NCBI RefSeq assembly: GCF_000153165.2
Contig: NC_014472.1
Location: 555,501 to 619,500 of the forward strand
DNA length: 64,000 bases
Origin: Maribacter sp. HTCC2170
GTDB taxonomy: Bacteria; Bacteroidota; Bacteroidia; Flavobacteriales; Flavobacteriaceae
Reading direction: 5' to 3'
Numbering within the stretch: position 1 is the stretch's first letter; each line of letters opens with the position of its first letter. The notes under the pieces are model-generated. The model made no database searches and was not told the origin of the DNA. It worked only from the letters and a program-made list of their open reading frames with translations. Shown here one piece after another: positions 63,896 to 64,000 of the stretch. The translations under genes were made by a program, and so were the position numbers.

Positions 63896-64000
63896 ATGAA
63901 AAAAAAAGTGGCTAACAGTTGATCTGATAGCAAAAAAACCAATATCATAATATACTAAAGGCAATATTCGACGCAACTTTTCCCTTTTCTGATCATCATA

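Overview
The window looks like chromosome of a marine-type member of the Bacteroidota, most likely a Flavobacteriaceae. The evidence is AT-rich DNA, a divergent pair of glutamine synthetases (type III GlnN and eukaryote-like GSII), a SusC/SusD pair with a large set of glycan hydrolases, BlaI/M56 and LytS/LytTR regulators, many lipoprotein signals, and promoters of the Bacteroidota form (TTTG at -33, TAnnTTTG at -7; clearest before the tRNA-Arg).

Layout. (1) 1-10.9 kb, housekeeping and sensing: truncated glnN, GSII gene, a carboxypeptidase-regulatory-domain protein, a Ca/Na antiporter, a BlaI/M56 pair behind two tandem palindromes, an SPFH protein, a small unlisted 46-codon gene, apt and tRNA-Arg(ACG). 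(2) 10.9-36.6 kb, one long minus-strand polysaccharide utilization locus (PUL): FG-GAP/ASPIC lipoprotein, SusD, SusC, DUF4838 protein, GH18, GH92, a PNGase F-like amidase, GH29 fucosidase, GH92, CBM9-like, GH130 phosphorylase, SSS sodium:sugar symporter, GH92. This set fits removal and dismantling of N-glycans: the amidase or endo-enzymes release the glycan, SusCD imports it, GH92/GH29 trim mannose and fucose, and the symporter and GH130 handle the Man-GlcNAc core. (3) 36.8-38.6 kb, a divergent LytS histidine kinase and LytTR regulator, the likely controllers. (4) 38.8-46.6 kb, a plus-strand operon of planctomycete-type parts (PSCyt1/DUF1549/DUF1553, DUF1501, NHL propeller, chitobiase-C-terminal-like and DUF2231/cytochrome proteins). 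It shares a C-terminal binding domain with the DUF4838 enzyme of the PUL.

(5) 46.6 to about 62.3 kb, an accessory island. Almost every gene is on the plus strand, and unrelated small modules (two GNATs, SHOCT-type membrane protein, esterase, nitrilase-like hydrolase, beta-lactamase-like hydrolase, a peptide-repair/redox operon, TPM protein, membrane protein, beta-helix plus SGNH pair) are separated by two families of palindromic spacers. Several modules are bracketed by their own private inverted pair (13/13, 12/13 and 8/9 matches). This is the geometry of integron gene cassettes, but the core is not the canonical GTTRRRY and no integrase is in the window. A colinear 286-bp copy of the esterase 3' end followed by the spacer shows recombination in the array. 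I regard this island as the most likely undescribed system here. (6) 62.3-64 kb: a GH16 lipoprotein and a SAM methyltransferase.

All functional calls are from reading motifs and family recall; no searches were run.
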